From: Natrinema sp. SYSU A 869
GTDB lineage: Archaea > Halobacteriota > Halobacteria > Halobacteriales > Natrialbaceae
Direction of reading: 5' to 3'
DNA length: 64,000 nucleotides
Assembly (NCBI RefSeq): GCF_019879105.1
Contig: NZ_CP082249.1
Coordinates: 2,418,001 to 2,482,000, forward strand
The notes under the pieces were generated by a model. The model did not search any database and was not told where the DNA came from. It saw nothing but the letters and a program-made list of their open reading frames with translations. The stretch's first letter is position 1. Every line of letters starts with the position of its first letter. Shown here one piece after another: positions 30,550 to 40,017 of this stretch. Both the position numbers and the translations under genes were made by a program.

Positions 30550-32190
30550 TCATCGAAGCGTGTACTCCGCGTACGACTCCACGGCGCGGTCGATGGCCGC
30601 CCTCGAGACGGCCAGCGCGATACCGATCGTCAGGAGGACGGCGGCGCTTCGAACGACTGACGCCGGAACGCCGAGTACCGCCGTCGCCGCCTCGGTGACC
30701 GCCGGGACGGACGCGACGACTGCCGGCAGGCAGACGACTCCGAGCGGCACAACGACAAGTCCGAGTCGGATGAACGACGTCCGCCCGATCTCCCCGTAGA
30801 TCATCGCACTGGTAAACGGATACGGCATCGGGTAGATATCCCGATACCGGACGTCCATTCCGAGCGCCGTCGCGACGGCGGCGCTACAGCAACACCACGC
30901 GACGCTCGCGACGGTGATCAGTACGGCCTCGAGGACGCCGACCGAACCGACCAGTCCGGCGCCCAGCGTGAGTAGCGCGGTCGGGGGTGCGCCGGCGGCG
31001 ACGCCGGCGAGGACGGTCCCCCGGACGAACTCCCGTCCGGAGACCGACGTGAGCGTCATCGGTAAGACGGGGTACTCGACGCTGATCACCTCGACACCGA
31101 ACCCCTGTCCGACGCCGATCGCACAGATGAGCGCGGTGGACACCAGCGCGATCGGAGGGATGTCTCTCACCGAGACCGCGTAGAGAATGATTCCGCTCAG
31201 ACCGAACAATGGGAGGCAGATAGCCATAAAGAACGCTCTCGACACACGCGACTCCTGAACCCATCGCTTCCGGGCGACGGTCAGGGCGGGTCGCGAGACG
31301 CGGCGTCCGAACAGTCGCCTCGAGAGCCCGTCGCCGACGAGCGACCGCGATCGGGACGTCGATTCGATACGGCCCGGTCCCTCGCCGAGGACTCGGTCAG
31401 CGATCGTGACCGCGGCGATCACGCCACCCGGAATGCCGACGGTGAGAATCACCAGTGCACCGAGGCCGCGGACCGAGGCGGTGTCGATCTCCGGGACGGC
31501 GAGCAACCCGAGATCGACGATCCACGCGCTCGGCGCTCGGCGAGCGATCTCCGTCACCCGATCGCGCGGGAGCACGACGACGACGACGGACGCGACCAGC
31601 CAGCCGACGCCGATCAACGCGTACCGCAGGACGGACCCCTGCCGAAAGACACCGGTAATGCGAGCGGGAACGAGGTCTCTGGCGAACACGCCCACGGCAC
31701 CGGTCACCGCCGCGAGCGTGAGGGCACCGCCGACCGCGACGGCGATGGTCACGGCAGTCGCCGGTGATCGAACGCCGGCGGCGAACCCGACGGCCCCGCT
31801 GCAGACGGGGACCAGCCATGGCAGCACCACGCGGCTATAGACGGCGAGGCCGATCCCGACCACGAACTCGCGGGTGGTGACCGTCGTGAGCAACAGGTCG
31901 GTTTCGGTACGCTCGAGTCGCCGCGACGTCGCCTGTGCGAAGACGACGATCGCGGTGAGAAATCCAACGGTCGCTCCCATTCGTACGGTCCCGAGTGAGA
32001 ATGTGAACTGTTCTCGGGAGACGGCCGCGCCGAGACCGTACGCACCGACGCCACAGCCGATCGAGAGCGCGATCAATGCGATACCGAGAACGAGACGCAG
32101 GCCTCGCGAGCGGTCCCGTTTCCGTCGCGTACACAACATTTCGATACGGGCGATTCGGACGCTGCGGCGCAGCGATCGAGGAGCGGCCAT
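30550..32190 (-). CDS. Large multi-pass membrane protein, permease-like
   Basis: 546 residues with about twelve hydrophobic helices. The short basic N-terminus is 'RSLRRSVRIARIEMLCTRRKRDRSRG', and a basic cytosolic loop in the middle ('LGEGPGRIESTSRSRSL...RPALTVARKRWVQESR') separates two halves of similar design. This layout is like the two-fold permeases of haloarchaeal ABC-2 exporters, but no ATPase gene is adjacent. The ATG at 32190 is chosen; upstream codons are hydrophobic and unrelated. The function is unknown. It converges with trpS. Confidence 0.65.
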   Translation of the reverse strand: MAAPRSLRRSVRIARIEMLCTRRKRDRSRGLRLVLGIALIALSIGCGVGAYGLGAAVSREQFTFSLGTVRMGATVGFLTAIVVFAQATSRRLERTETDLLLTTVTTREFVVGIGLAVYSRVVLPWLVPVCSGAVGFAAGVRSPATAVTIAVAVGGALTLAAVTGAVGVFARDLVPARITGVFRQGSVLRYALIGVGWLVASVVVVVLPRDRVTEIARRAPSAWIVDLGLLAVPEIDTASVRGLGALVILTVGIPGGVIAAVTIADRVLGEGPGRIESTSRSRSLVGDGLSRRLFGRRVSRPALTVARKRWVQESRVSRAFFMAICLPLFGLSGIILYAVSVRDIPPIALVSTALICAIGVGQGFGVEVISVEYPVLPMTLTSVSGREFVRGTVLAGVAAGAPPTALLTLGAGLVGSVGVLEAVLITVASVAWCCCSAAVATALGMDVRYRDIYPMPYPFTSAMIYGEIGRTSFIRLGLVVVPLGVVCLPAVVASVPAVTEAATAVLGVPASVVRSAAVLLTIGIALAVSRAAIDRAVESYAEYTLR

Positions 32191-32423
32191 TTCTATTATC
32201 GATAATAACGCCACTATTCGACAAAATATGTCTATTATAATGTGGGATATTAAAGGAGTTGGTCCGCACCACAGGAAGCCACACAACTCGCACCGATCGC
32301 GCCTGTCGCTGCTAGCGAACGCCCGAACCGGCCGCGGCGGTCCGCTTCAGCCGCGTGGCACGCGACGGAGCGAGAAGCCGGGTCTCCGAACGCATTAGTG
32401 GCTCGCGCGTGCGTGATTCGATA

Positions 32424-32927
32424 ATGAATATCGGGATCATCTCCGACACCCACGACAACGTCGCGGCGATCGAACGGGCGACCGGGATCTTCGACGAGGA
32501 GGGCGTCGAGATCGTCATCCACTGCGGCGACTTCATCGCCCCGCTGATCGTCCCCTACTTCGACGAGTTCGAACTCCACGGCGTCCTCGGGAACAACGAC
32601 GGCGACGTCGCCAACCTGCAGGCCGCCTTCGACTCGCTGGGCGGCGAGAGCCAGCTTCACGGTCGGTTCGCAGACCTCGAGTTCGACGGTCTCTCGTTTG
32701 CGGTCCTCCACGGCGAGAGCAAAGCCGAGGTCGAAGCGATCGCGGCCGGCGAGACGTACGATTTCGTCTGTTACGGCCACCACCACGAGCGCGAACGCTC
32801 CGAAAAGGGCCAGACGACCGTTCTCAACCCGGGTGCCCATTTTCTGACGAAGTCCGAGGACGACCGAACCGTGGCGATCCTCGACACGCGCTCGGAGTCG
32901 GTGCGGTTCCGATCGGTGCTCGACTAG
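32424..32927 (+). CDS. YfcE/MJ0936-type metallophosphoesterase
   Basis: 167 residues starting MNIGIISDTHDN. The metal ligands are in 'ISDTHDN' (D8, H10), 'HCGDFI', 'GNNDGD', 'LHGES' and 'CYGHHHE', the standard calcineurin-like set. Small archaeal enzymes of this group hydrolyse phosphodiesters; the natural substrate is not known. It begins 97 bp before the KH-protein gene's upstream region and lies on the same strand. Confidence 0.93.
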   Translation: MNIGIISDTHDNVAAIERATGIFDEEGVEIVIHCGDFIAPLIVPYFDEFELHGVLGNNDGDVANLQAAFDSLGGESQLHGRFADLEFDGLSFAVLHGESKAEVEAIAAGETYDFVCYGHHHERERSEKGQTTVLNPGAHFLTKSEDDRTVAILDTRSESVRFRSVLD

Positions 32928-33036
32928 ACCGGATTCGACCGCCGCGTGACTCGAGATAGTCACGTGCGTCGGTGCCACGACCCACCCGGTGCTCGCGGAC
33001 CAAGCGCTTAACCTCACCCAGCCAGTAGCAGACCGT

Positions 33037-33585
33037 ATGCAGCACGTGAAGATTCCGCAGGACCGCATCGGCGTTCTCATCGGCGAAGGCGGCGAGACGA
33101 TGCGCGAGATTGAGGCGGAGGCCGAAGTGCGACTCGACATCGACTCGGAGAACGGCTCCGTCGCCGTCGAGACGGTCGGCGACCCTGTGCTCGGCCTCAA
33201 GGGTCCCGAGATCGTTCGTGCGATCGGCCGCGGATTCGCGCCCGAGGACGCCCTGCGACTGCTCGAGGACGACATGATGTTGTTCGACGTCGTTGATATC
33301 GACGCCGCCACGCGCAACAAAAACGATATGAAACGCAAAAAGGGCCGGCTCATCGGTGAGGGCGGCCGGACCCGCGAACTGATGGAGGAGCTGACCGGTG
33401 CCGACGTCGTCATCTATGGCTCGACGTTGGGTATCATCGGCGCGCCACAGGAGGTCGACGCCGTCCGCAGCGCCGCTGAGATGCTCTTAGACGGCGCGCC
33501 ACACGGCGCAGTCTACTCCTTCCTTGAGGAGAAACACAACGAGATGAAACACAAGGGGATGGAGTACCACCGGTTCTCCGGCTGA
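33037..33585 (+). CDS. Dim2/Pno1-like KH-domain protein
   Basis: 182 residues with two KH motifs: 'IPQDRIGVLIGEGGETMREI' (positions 5-24) and a second 'RLIGEGGRTRELMEELTGADVVIYG'. The C-terminus 'YSFLEEKHNEMKHKGMEYHRFSG' is typical of the archaeal counterpart of eukaryotic Pno1/Dim2, which binds the 3' end of 16S rRNA during small-subunit maturation. In many archaea it is next to rio1; here rio1 is 6 kb away. The ATG at 33037 was chosen at the domain start. Confidence 0.92.
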   Translation: MQHVKIPQDRIGVLIGEGGETMREIEAEAEVRLDIDSENGSVAVETVGDPVLGLKGPEIVRAIGRGFAPEDALRLLEDDMMLFDVVDIDAATRNKNDMKRKKGRLIGEGGRTRELMEELTGADVVIYGSTLGIIGAPQEVDAVRSAAEMLLDGAPHGAVYSFLEEKHNEMKHKGMEYHRFSG

Positions 33586-33680
33586 TCGCGAGCCGCTATC
33601 ATCGATCGCTGTCCCGCGGTCGTTCTCGGACGGCGAGTTGTGACTGACGGCCGTTCCGGCATCGAGTGTTCCACCGCGAG

Positions 33681-33986
33681 TTACATGTGTTTCGCGAGGT
33701 TATCGGGGAGTTCGACGGACTCCGGGTCACACATATTCTCGAGGCGGCGGGCGATGAGGAACGCGGCCACGTCGCCCGCTGTCGCCACGTACGCGTCGAC
33801 GAGGTCGCTGAGGACGGCTTTCTCGTCGCGTTCGACATCAATGACGGTCCCGTCACCATCGACGACGAGTCCGTCGACCGAGTCGGCACACTCGATCGCG
33901 TCGTCCGGTCCCAGAATGTCCGTCTCCCGGTCGATTGCAGCCTGGATCAGTGCGGTATAGCCGGGAGGTTCGTTCGTCATGGGCAT
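33681..33986 (-). CDS. Small haloarchaeal protein of unknown function
   Basis: About 100 residues (start at 33986 or at the second ATG 33980, 'MTNEPPGYTALIQAAIDRETDILG'). It is acidic and mostly helical, with a short beta hairpin in the middle ('GLVVDGDGTVIDV'). The end 'RRLENMCDPESVELPDNL' holds a single cysteine. I do not recognise a family. It lies 38 bp from the FIST gene, on the same strand and transcribed after it. Confidence 0.6.
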   Translation of the reverse strand: MPMTNEPPGYTALIQAAIDRETDILGPDDAIECADSVDGLVVDGDGTVIDVERDEKAVLSDLVDAYVATAGDVAAFLIARRLENMCDPESVELPDNLAKHM

Positions 33987-34023
33987 GGATTACGCGCTCT
34001 CGATCGCCGCGTCGGGCGGGAGG

Positions 34024-35274
34024 TTACAGCGACTCATTAGTGATGATCTCGATGGCGATGCTCTGGTGGTGGACGTCCTGACGCATGAGTGACCGCGGAT
34101 CGTCATTCCACAGCGGGTTCGGCGTCGCGATCTCCCCATAGCTGTAGAACCCGGCGACGGGAACGTCCGGTCCGACGCGCTCTCTGACGATGTCGAGTTC
34201 GGCGTTTCGAGTCTCCTCGTCCGACAGGTGGAACCACCGGCAGTTGCAATCGAACACCAGTACGGCCGCGATATCCTCCGGACCGCCGGCGGCCGTCAAC
34301 GCCCGATCGACCGCGGTTTCGACGCCGTCGAGGACCGCATCGGCCGACGTATCCATGACGGTGAGTTCCTGGCCCTCCTCGAGCGGTTTCTCGCCGACGA
34401 TCATCGACCCCTCCGCCTCGTCGACCTGGGTGAGCATTGCGATGTGGGTCTCGTCCCCGTCGTCGTCCGTTCCGAGCGGATGGGTCATCAGGAAGTGTTC
34501 CTGGGTCACCCGGTCACCGTAGCGGTCGCGGTAGGCCTCCAGTGCGGGTTTTCCGTCGAGTTCGTAGAGGCGGTTGTCCTCGGCTCTCGTCACGGTGAAC
34601 GTGTGTTCGGTCTCGCGCAGGCCGTTGGCGACGCCGATACCGGTCTTGACGTCGACGTCCATCGCAGTGACTGTCATCGAGTCCTCGACCGGTTCGCCGT
34701 CCCGGTAGACCCACGTCGAATCGAGTTTCCAGTCGTCCCCCGCGAACCCACCGGAGACGTGCGCCCAACCCAGTGCGTCCTGGACGCCGATCAGCGCCCA
34801 CTCCTTGCTACCCGTCAGGCCAGGTCCGAACGCGTTCACGAGCAGTTTCGGGTACCAGCGCCGGCGGCCCGACTCGGGCGTCGACACCGCCGTGGGGACG
34901 GCACCATCGCCAAGGTCGTCCATGGCCGCCGAAGCCGCCTCCATTCCCGCCCGTCTCGGGTGCTCAGCAAATCCCGGTGCGGAACCGATACCGGGACGAA
35001 CGCCGTTGCCCGCGAGCGCGAGCACGACGACGCTCTCCGTGTACGACTGGGCGTGGGCGATTTCGCCGGCCGTCGAACAACCGACGACCGGACAGTCGAG
35101 TTGGTCCTCGATACCACCAAGCAACGCAGCCTGGTCGTACTCGCTTGAGCCGAACGCGTATGCGAGCCGTTCCTCGTCACCGAGGTCGTCTCGTGCGGCA
35201 CGGGCTGCGCGTCGGCCAGCCGTTGTCGGGTCATCGTCGGTCACGTGGCCGACTCCGGCGAGAATTTCGCTCAT
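34024..35274 (-). CDS. FIST-domain signal-input protein
   Basis: 416 residues. The FIST N domain shows 'LAYAFGSSEYDQAALLGGIEDQL' and 'VVGCSTAGEIAHAQSYTESVVVLAL'; the FIST C domain ends with 'VPVAGFYSYGEIATPNPLWNDDP'. FIST modules bind small ligands, perhaps amino acids, and feed signalling proteins. The start ATG at 35274 (MSEILAGVGHV) is supported by a TATA box 31 nt upstream. It is divergent from the histidine kinase gene 185 bp away, which makes a functional link plausible. Confidence 0.9.
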   Translation of the reverse strand: MSEILAGVGHVTDDDPTTAGRRAARAARDDLGDEERLAYAFGSSEYDQAALLGGIEDQLDCPVVGCSTAGEIAHAQSYTESVVVLALAGNGVRPGIGSAPGFAEHPRRAGMEAASAAMDDLGDGAVPTAVSTPESGRRRWYPKLLVNAFGPGLTGSKEWALIGVQDALGWAHVSGGFAGDDWKLDSTWVYRDGEPVEDSMTVTAMDVDVKTGIGVANGLRETEHTFTVTRAEDNRLYELDGKPALEAYRDRYGDRVTQEHFLMTHPLGTDDDGDETHIAMLTQVDEAEGSMIVGEKPLEEGQELTVMDTSADAVLDGVETAVDRALTAAGGPEDIAAVLVFDCNCRWFHLSDEETRNAELDIVRERVGPDVPVAGFYSYGEIATPNPLWNDDPRSLMRQDVHHQSIAIEIITNESL

Positions 35275-35304
35275 CGATACTACTGCCAAGGATGGGAGCA
35301 CACT

Positions 35305-35312
35305 CATATAAA
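35305..35312 (-). promoter_or_regulatory. TATA box of the FIST gene
   Basis: On the minus strand TTTATATG lies 31 nt before the ATG at 35274. This spacing is typical of haloarchaeal core promoters producing leaderless or near-leaderless mRNA, and it favours 35274 over the upstream in-frame ATG at 35307. Confidence 0.6.
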
Positions 35313-35459
35313 CATACTGTCGTCCCGCCGCGCCAGCGGCGTATACTCCGGCTCGAGACGACGAAGAGCGAGGAGACGGACGGATTCGAACGCGGTCCGC
35401 CCGCGAGCAGTCTCGACGGCCCACAATGACTATGCCGTTTCGTTACTATCTGCAAGCCA

Positions 35460-36884
35460 ATGTCCGATCTCGACCCGCTGTCGGACACTGACGCCGTCGA
35501 GGCCGTACTGGCCGATGAATCGCCGGCGACTCAGGACGGCCTGCTGGTAGCACTGGCGTCTCGTCGGGGCCGTTCGACAGCGGAGATCGCCGCGCTCACC
35601 GGGCTTTCGATCGACGCCGTCGATCAATGGGTCGAGACCCTCGACATCGACGATCCGCCGACGGGGACGGACGACAGTGACGACGGTGTTGACCACGGTG
35701 GCGACGATGTCGTCGATCAGTCTCGATTCGAGATCGTCGACGCCGCTGTCCGATCGTTCGTCAAGTCGGAAACGATTGAGGGGATTACGGAGCCGATGAC
35801 CGATGTCGCGGACGAGTTCTTCGATACGACCGCGGTCGCCGTCTACCGGTACGACGGTCTCCGATCCGAACTCGTCCCCGAGGTCGTTACGCCCGACGCC
35901 GAAGCCCGCTTCGAGATCGAATCGATCGACGACGGTGTGGACCCGTTGTGGTCAGCGTTCCGATCGGACGAACCGACCACCGTGGCGTCTACCGAACTCG
36001 TCGTTCCGTCCGAGACACTGGGGATCGTCCGACTCGGCGACGTCGACACCGACGCAGTGAGCGAGATCGACGTCCGGACGTTCCGACCGATCGCGACGGC
36101 GGCCGTCGGCGCGATCGAGCGCCGCCGCCGAATCCGGTCGCTCGAGGACGACCGCGCCGAACTCAAAGGGAAAAACGAGGACCTCCAAGACTTCGCGAAC
36201 ATCGTCTCGCACGACCTGCGGAACCCGCTATCCGTCGCGGAGGGATACCTCGAGATGGCTGTCGAGACCGGCGACGAGGAGCACGTCCAGGAGGTCAAAG
36301 ATGCACACGAGCGCATTGATCGGATCATCGAGCACACGCTGACCCTGGCTCGGCAGGGCCAGGGGATCGACGACGCGGAACCGGTCGAGCTCGAGTCGGT
36401 CGCCCGACAGGCCTGGGGAACCGTCGAGACGCACGATGCGACGCTCTGCGTCGTGGACTCGACGACGTTCGATGCTGATCCGGATCGGCTCCGACAGTTG
36501 TTCGAGAACCTCTTTCGGAACAGTGTGGAGCATGGCTCCACAAGCAGTCAGCTCGGTTCCCGCGCTGACGACGCCGTAGAGCACGGTTCGACGGACAGTC
36601 AGCTGACGGTTGACGATGACAGTGAATGGAGTAGAGTGGACGAAGGGGTCGTCGTTACAGTTGGCACGATCGGTGACGGAGACGGTTTCTTTATCGCCGA
36701 CGACGGCCCCGGCATTCCGGTCCCGGAGCGGTCCCGAATCTTCGAGCGCGGGTACACCGACAGCGACGACGGGACCGGCTTCGGGCTCCACATCGTCCGC
36801 GAGATCGTCGACGCCCACCGCTGGAATATTTCCGTGACCGACGGCGATCACGGCGGTGCTCGATTCGAGGTCGACGGCGTATGA
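35460..36884 (+). CDS. Sensor histidine kinase with N-terminal HTH and GAF-like region
   Basis: 474 residues. Residues 27-61 ('[34 protein letters not shown]') look like a helix-turn-helix, unusual at the front of a kinase. A GAF-like sensor spans about 85-220. The HisKA box with phospho-acceptor H251 ('[11 protein letters not shown]') and the HATPase domain (N-box about 347-358, 'IADDGPGIP', '[16 protein letters not shown]') follow. No membrane helix is seen, so it is cytosolic. A duplicated 'VEHGST.SQL' segment sits in the N-box. No response regulator gene is adjacent; the divergent FIST gene may provide input. Confidence 0.93.
   Translation: MSDLDPLSDTDAVEAVLADESPATQDGLLVALASRRGRSTAEIAALTGLSIDAVDQWVETLDIDDPPTGTDDSDDGVDHGGDDVVDQSRFEIVDAAVRSFVKSETIEGITEPMTDVADEFFDTTAVAVYRYDGLRSELVPEVVTPDAEARFEIESIDDGVDPLWSAFRSDEPTTVASTELVVPSETLGIVRLGDVDTDAVSEIDVRTFRPIATAAVGAIERRRRIRSLEDDRAELKGKNEDLQDFANIVSHDLRNPLSVAEGYLEMAVETGDEEHVQEVKDAHERIDRIIEHTLTLARQGQGIDDAEPVELESVARQAWGTVETHDATLCVVDSTTFDADPDRLRQLFENLFRNSVEHGSTSSQLGSRADDAVEHGSTDSQLTVDDDSEWSRVDEGVVVTVGTIGDGDGFFIADDGPGIPVPERSRIFERGYTDSDDGTGFGLHIVREIVDAHRWNISVTDGDHGGARFEVDGV
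36525..36605 (+). repeat. In-gene duplication in the kinase N-box
   Basis: The codons for [10 protein letters not shown] (36525-36554) recur as [10 protein letters not shown] (36576-36605), 51 bp later, joined by a spacer encoding 'GSRADDA'. The copies use different synonymous codons, so the duplication is not recent. It expands the loop next to the ATP site. Confidence 0.7.
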
Positions 36885-36928
36885 AAACCCCGTACGGAAC
36901 GGGGATCGTCCATCACACAAACAAAAGA

Positions 36929-36936
36929 TTTATATA
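36929..36936 (+). promoter_or_regulatory. TATA box of the thermosome gene
   Basis: TTTATATA lies 28 nt before the ATG at 36964, preceded by an A-rich stretch (36919-36928) suitable for TFB binding. This strong core promoter suits an abundant, heat-inducible chaperonin. The expected transcript has a leader of only a few bases. Confidence 0.75.
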
Positions 36937-36963
36937 GAACAACAAACAATCGTTCCCTTGACT

Positions 36964-38643
36964 ATGGCTCAACAGCAGATGGGCAACCAGCCCCTTATCG
37001 TACTCTCGGAGGACAGCCAGCGAACCTCCGGGGAGGACGCGCAGTCGATGAACGTGCAGGCCGGGAAGGCCGTCGCCGAATCGGTTCGGACGACGCTTGG
37101 CCCGAAGGGGATGGACAAGATGCTCGTCGACTCCTCGGGCAACGTCATCGTCACGAACGACGGCGTCACCCTGCTCTCGGAGATGGAGATCGATCATCCC
37201 GCGGCTGACATGATCGTTGAAGTCGCCGAGACGCAGGAGGAGGAGGTCGGTGACGGCACGACGAGTGCCGTCGTCGTCGCTGGCGAACTCCTCAGCCAGG
37301 CCGAGGACCTGCTGGACCAGGACATCCACGCAACCACCCTCGCCCAAGGGTACCGAGAGGCCGCCGAAGAGGCCACCGCGGCCCTCGAGGAGATCGCCAT
37401 CGACGTTGACGAGGACGACACCGAGATCCTCGAACAGATCGCCGCGACGGCGATGACCGGCAAGGGCGCGGAGAACGCCAAGGGCCTCCTTTCGGGGCTC
37501 ATCGTCGAGGCCGTTCGCGCGGTCGCCGACGACGACGGCGTTGACACGGACAACATCAAAGTCGAGAAGGTCGTCGGCGGTTCGGTCGAGAACTCCGAGC
37601 TCGTCGAGGGCGTCATCATCGACAAGGAGCGCGTCTCCGAGAACATGCCGTACTTCGCCGAGGACGCCGATGTCGCAATCATCAACGGCGACCTCGAGAT
37701 CAAGGAGACCGAGATCGACGCCGAGGTCAACGTCACCGACCCCGACCAGCTCGAGCAGTTCCTCGAGCAGGAAGAGGCTCAGCTGCGCGAGATGGCCGAG
37801 CAAGTCGCCGATGTCGGCGCTGACGTTGTCTTCGTCGACGGCGGCATTGACGACATGGCCCAGCACTACCTCGCACAGGAGGGCATCATCGCCGTCCGTC
37901 GCGTCAAGTCCAGCGACCAGGCCCAGCTCGCTCGCGCGACCGGTGCCTCGCCGGTCTCGAGCGTCGACGACCTGACCGAGGACGACCTCGGCGCTGCCGG
38001 TAGCGTTGCACAGAAGGAGATCGCTGGCGATCAGCGCATCTTCGTCGAGGATGTCGACGACGCGCGCGCCGTCACCCTGATCCTCCGCGGTGGCACCGAG
38101 CACGTCATCGACGAGATCGACCGCGCTGTCGAGGACTCGCTGGGCGTCGTCCGGACGACCATCGAGGATGGCAAGGTGCTCGCCGGCGGTGGCGCACCCG
38201 AGATCGACATTTCGCTCTCGCTGCGCGACTACGCCGACTCCGTCGGCGGCCGCGAACAGCTGGCCGTCGAGGCCTTCGCGGACGCACTCGAAGTCATCCC
38301 GCGCACGCTGGCCGAGAACGCAGGACTCGATCCCATCGACTCGCTGGTCGAGCTTCGCAGCGCTCACGACGGCGGCGACACCGCTGCCGGTCTCGACGCC
38401 TACACCGGCGACACCATCGACATGGATGCCGAGGGCGTCTACGAGCCGCTCCGCGTGAAGACCCAGGCTATCGAGTCCGCCACCGAGGCGGCCGTCATGC
38501 TGCTTCGCATCGACGACGTCATCGCCGCGGGCGACCTCGCAGTCTCCCACGATGACGACGACGAAGACATGCCCGCCGGCGGCCCCGGTGGCATGGGCGG
38601 CGGCATGGGCGGTATGGGCGGCGGCATGGGCGGCATGATGTAA
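36964..38643 (+). CDS. Thermosome (group II chaperonin) subunit
   Basis: 559 residues. Signature segments are '[18 protein letters not shown]', 'VTNDGVTLL', '[20 protein letters not shown]' (ATPase Asp and phosphate loop), '[12 protein letters not shown]' and the late '[20 protein letters not shown]'. The C-terminus is a Gly-Met repeat tail ('[13 protein letters not shown]'), as in haloarchaeal thermosomes, which lines the folding chamber. Subunits form eight-membered double rings that fold proteins. ATG 36964 is fixed by the TATA spacing. A strong hairpin follows the stop codon. Confidence 0.97.
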   Translation: MAQQQMGNQPLIVLSEDSQRTSGEDAQSMNVQAGKAVAESVRTTLGPKGMDKMLVDSSGNVIVTNDGVTLLSEMEIDHPAADMIVEVAETQEEEVGDGTTSAVVVAGELLSQAEDLLDQDIHATTLAQGYREAAEEATAALEEIAIDVDEDDTEILEQIAATAMTGKGAENAKGLLSGLIVEAVRAVADDDGVDTDNIKVEKVVGGSVENSELVEGVIIDKERVSENMPYFAEDADVAIINGDLEIKETEIDAEVNVTDPDQLEQFLEQEEAQLREMAEQVADVGADVVFVDGGIDDMAQHYLAQEGIIAVRRVKSSDQAQLARATGASPVSSVDDLTEDDLGAAGSVAQKEIAGDQRIFVEDVDDARAVTLILRGGTEHVIDEIDRAVEDSLGVVRTTIEDGKVLAGGGAPEIDISLSLRDYADSVGGREQLAVEAFADALEVIPRTLAENAGLDPIDSLVELRSAHDGGDTAAGLDAYTGDTIDMDAEGVYEPLRVKTQAIESATEAAVMLLRIDDVIAAGDLAVSHDDDDEDMPAGGPGGMGGGMGGMGGGMGGMM

Positions 38644-38645
38644 AA

Positions 38646-38694
38646 CTAAATTTTGCTCTGCGGGCCGCCGAAGGCGGCCCTCGGCAAAATTTAG
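38646..38694. terminator. Long two-part hairpin after the thermosome gene
   Basis: CTAAATTTTGC (38646-38656) pairs perfectly with GCAAAATTTAG (38684-38694), and inside it GGGCCGCC (38662-38669) pairs with GGCGGCCC (38673-38680) around a GAA loop. The outer AT-rich and inner GC-rich stems make a 49-nt structure starting 3 bases after the stop. It probably ends transcription or protects the mRNA 3' end. There is no long T-run directly after it. Confidence 0.6.
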
Positions 38695-39112
38695 TATAAA
38701 AGCACTCCTCCCTCCGTTTCGGGATGCTTCGCGTCCCTCCACATCGGTCGTCGGCCCGCGAGCGCCGATGCGCTCGCGGTGAACGGCGTCGTTCGGGTTC
38801 TCCGAACCGCTCACTCGCCGATAGAAGACCCGTGGGACGCGTCACCGGCACTTCGTCCATCGGGCTGCGGCCCTCGCGGTGAGAAACGGAGGACGCCACT
38901 CGCCTCGAACCGCCGTTCCGAATAGCCCATCTCGATTTCGTCGAGTCGGCCCACTTCTCGATATTTCGTCACCGCTCCCGAATCCCAATTCTCGCGATTC
39001 GATCCGCGATCGATATCCCTCGAGTCGATCCGTCGAATCCACCGTCGAGTCTCGTCCCCCTCGAGAGCCGCCCTCACACAACCTTCATGTATTTTCACCA
39101 CAAGAGTCGGCC
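38695..39112. other. Intergenic region after the thermosome hairpin
   Basis: About 420 bp without a gene I can support. It holds several short inverted GC-rich words (for example CGCGAGCGC with GCGCTCGCG near 38756-38778). A 96-codon frame on the minus strand (38811-39101) exists but has a GTG start, strongly biased composition and no recognisable family. A promoter for the methyltransferase may lie near 39080-39100, which is AT-rich. Confidence 0.35.
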
Positions 39113-39885
39113 GTGACGAACGACGCCGACAGAAAGTGCGACGTAGCGACGGCCTTCGGGGACGCCGCGGACGGCTATCGGGATGGTGACGTCCTCAAGG
39201 AGGGCGCCGACCTCAAGCGCCTCGTTGACTGGTGTCGCGACGCGACGCGTGCACTCGACGTGGCGACGGGCGCGGGACACGTCGCCGGCGCGCTCGCCGA
39301 AACGGACGTTTCGAGAGTCGTCGCGGCGGATCTCTCGCCAGAGATGGTCGCGACGGCGACGACCGAGTACGGCGGCCTCGAGGGGTCGTGTTCGACGCCG
39401 AGCGACTGCCCTTCGCGACGGATCGGTTCGATGCGGTCTCCTGTCGGTTCGTCGCGCATCACTTCCCGGATCCCGAGGCGTTCCTCGCGGAAGTCGAACG
39501 CGTCCTCGCGCCGGGCGGCGTGTTCGCGCTCGAGGACCTCTGCGTCCCGGCCGATCACGATCTTACGGCGTACGTGAATCGGATCGAACGGCTTCGGGAT
39601 TCGGGTCACGTCGAGACCTACTCCCGAGAACAGTGGCTTGACTGGCTCGCGGAGACGGGGCTGACGGTCGAAACCGTCCACGAGACGAGCCGTCGGCTCG
39701 AGGTCGACGCCTGGCTCGACCGGATGGACGTGCCGGTGGACAACCGTCGCCAGATCAAATCGCTGCTGTCGGATGCGCCGGTCGCCCTCGAGGAGGCGTT
39801 CGAGTTCCAGTACGTCGACGACGGCGACGGGCGGCGACTGGAATCGTATCGAGCCGGCGTCGTACTGTTTCGAGCACGGGGCTGA
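39113..39885 (+). pseudogene. SAM-dependent methyltransferase, frameshifted
   Basis: Two frames together give one class I methyltransferase of about 257 residues. The first carries motif I ('ALDVATGAGHVAGALAE') and 'VVAADLSPEMVATA'; the second continues 'VVFDAERLPFATDRFDAVSCRFVAHHFPDPEAFL' and 'VLAPGGVFALEDL'. The join is at a G4 run (39382-39385), where one extra G reads '...GGLEGVVFDAERL' without a gap. Relatives are UbiE/Coq5-like enzymes, but the acceptor is unknown. The start is GTG 39113. It may be intact in the organism. Confidence 0.8.
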
Positions 39886-40017
39886 CGGCCGTCTGCGGTG
39901 TCCGATCAAGTCCAGTATCGGTTCGAGAGACAACCGCGTTCCGAGGTGGCCCGACCCGTTTCACCTCCTGCCGGCTGATACTGACGAACTAAGTAGCGGC
40001 CCATGATATTCGGGCAT

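Noticed and set aside
36913-38814. 633-codon minus-strand frame over the thermosome gene
   Set aside because: Antisense shadow of a certain, highly conserved gene; composition (Leu/Val/Asp repeats) mirrors the sense codons.
38811-39101. 96-codon minus-strand frame in the gap after the thermosome
   Set aside because: Starts with GTG, Arg/Gly/Ser-biased, no family and no promoter at a sensible distance; kept as intergenic.
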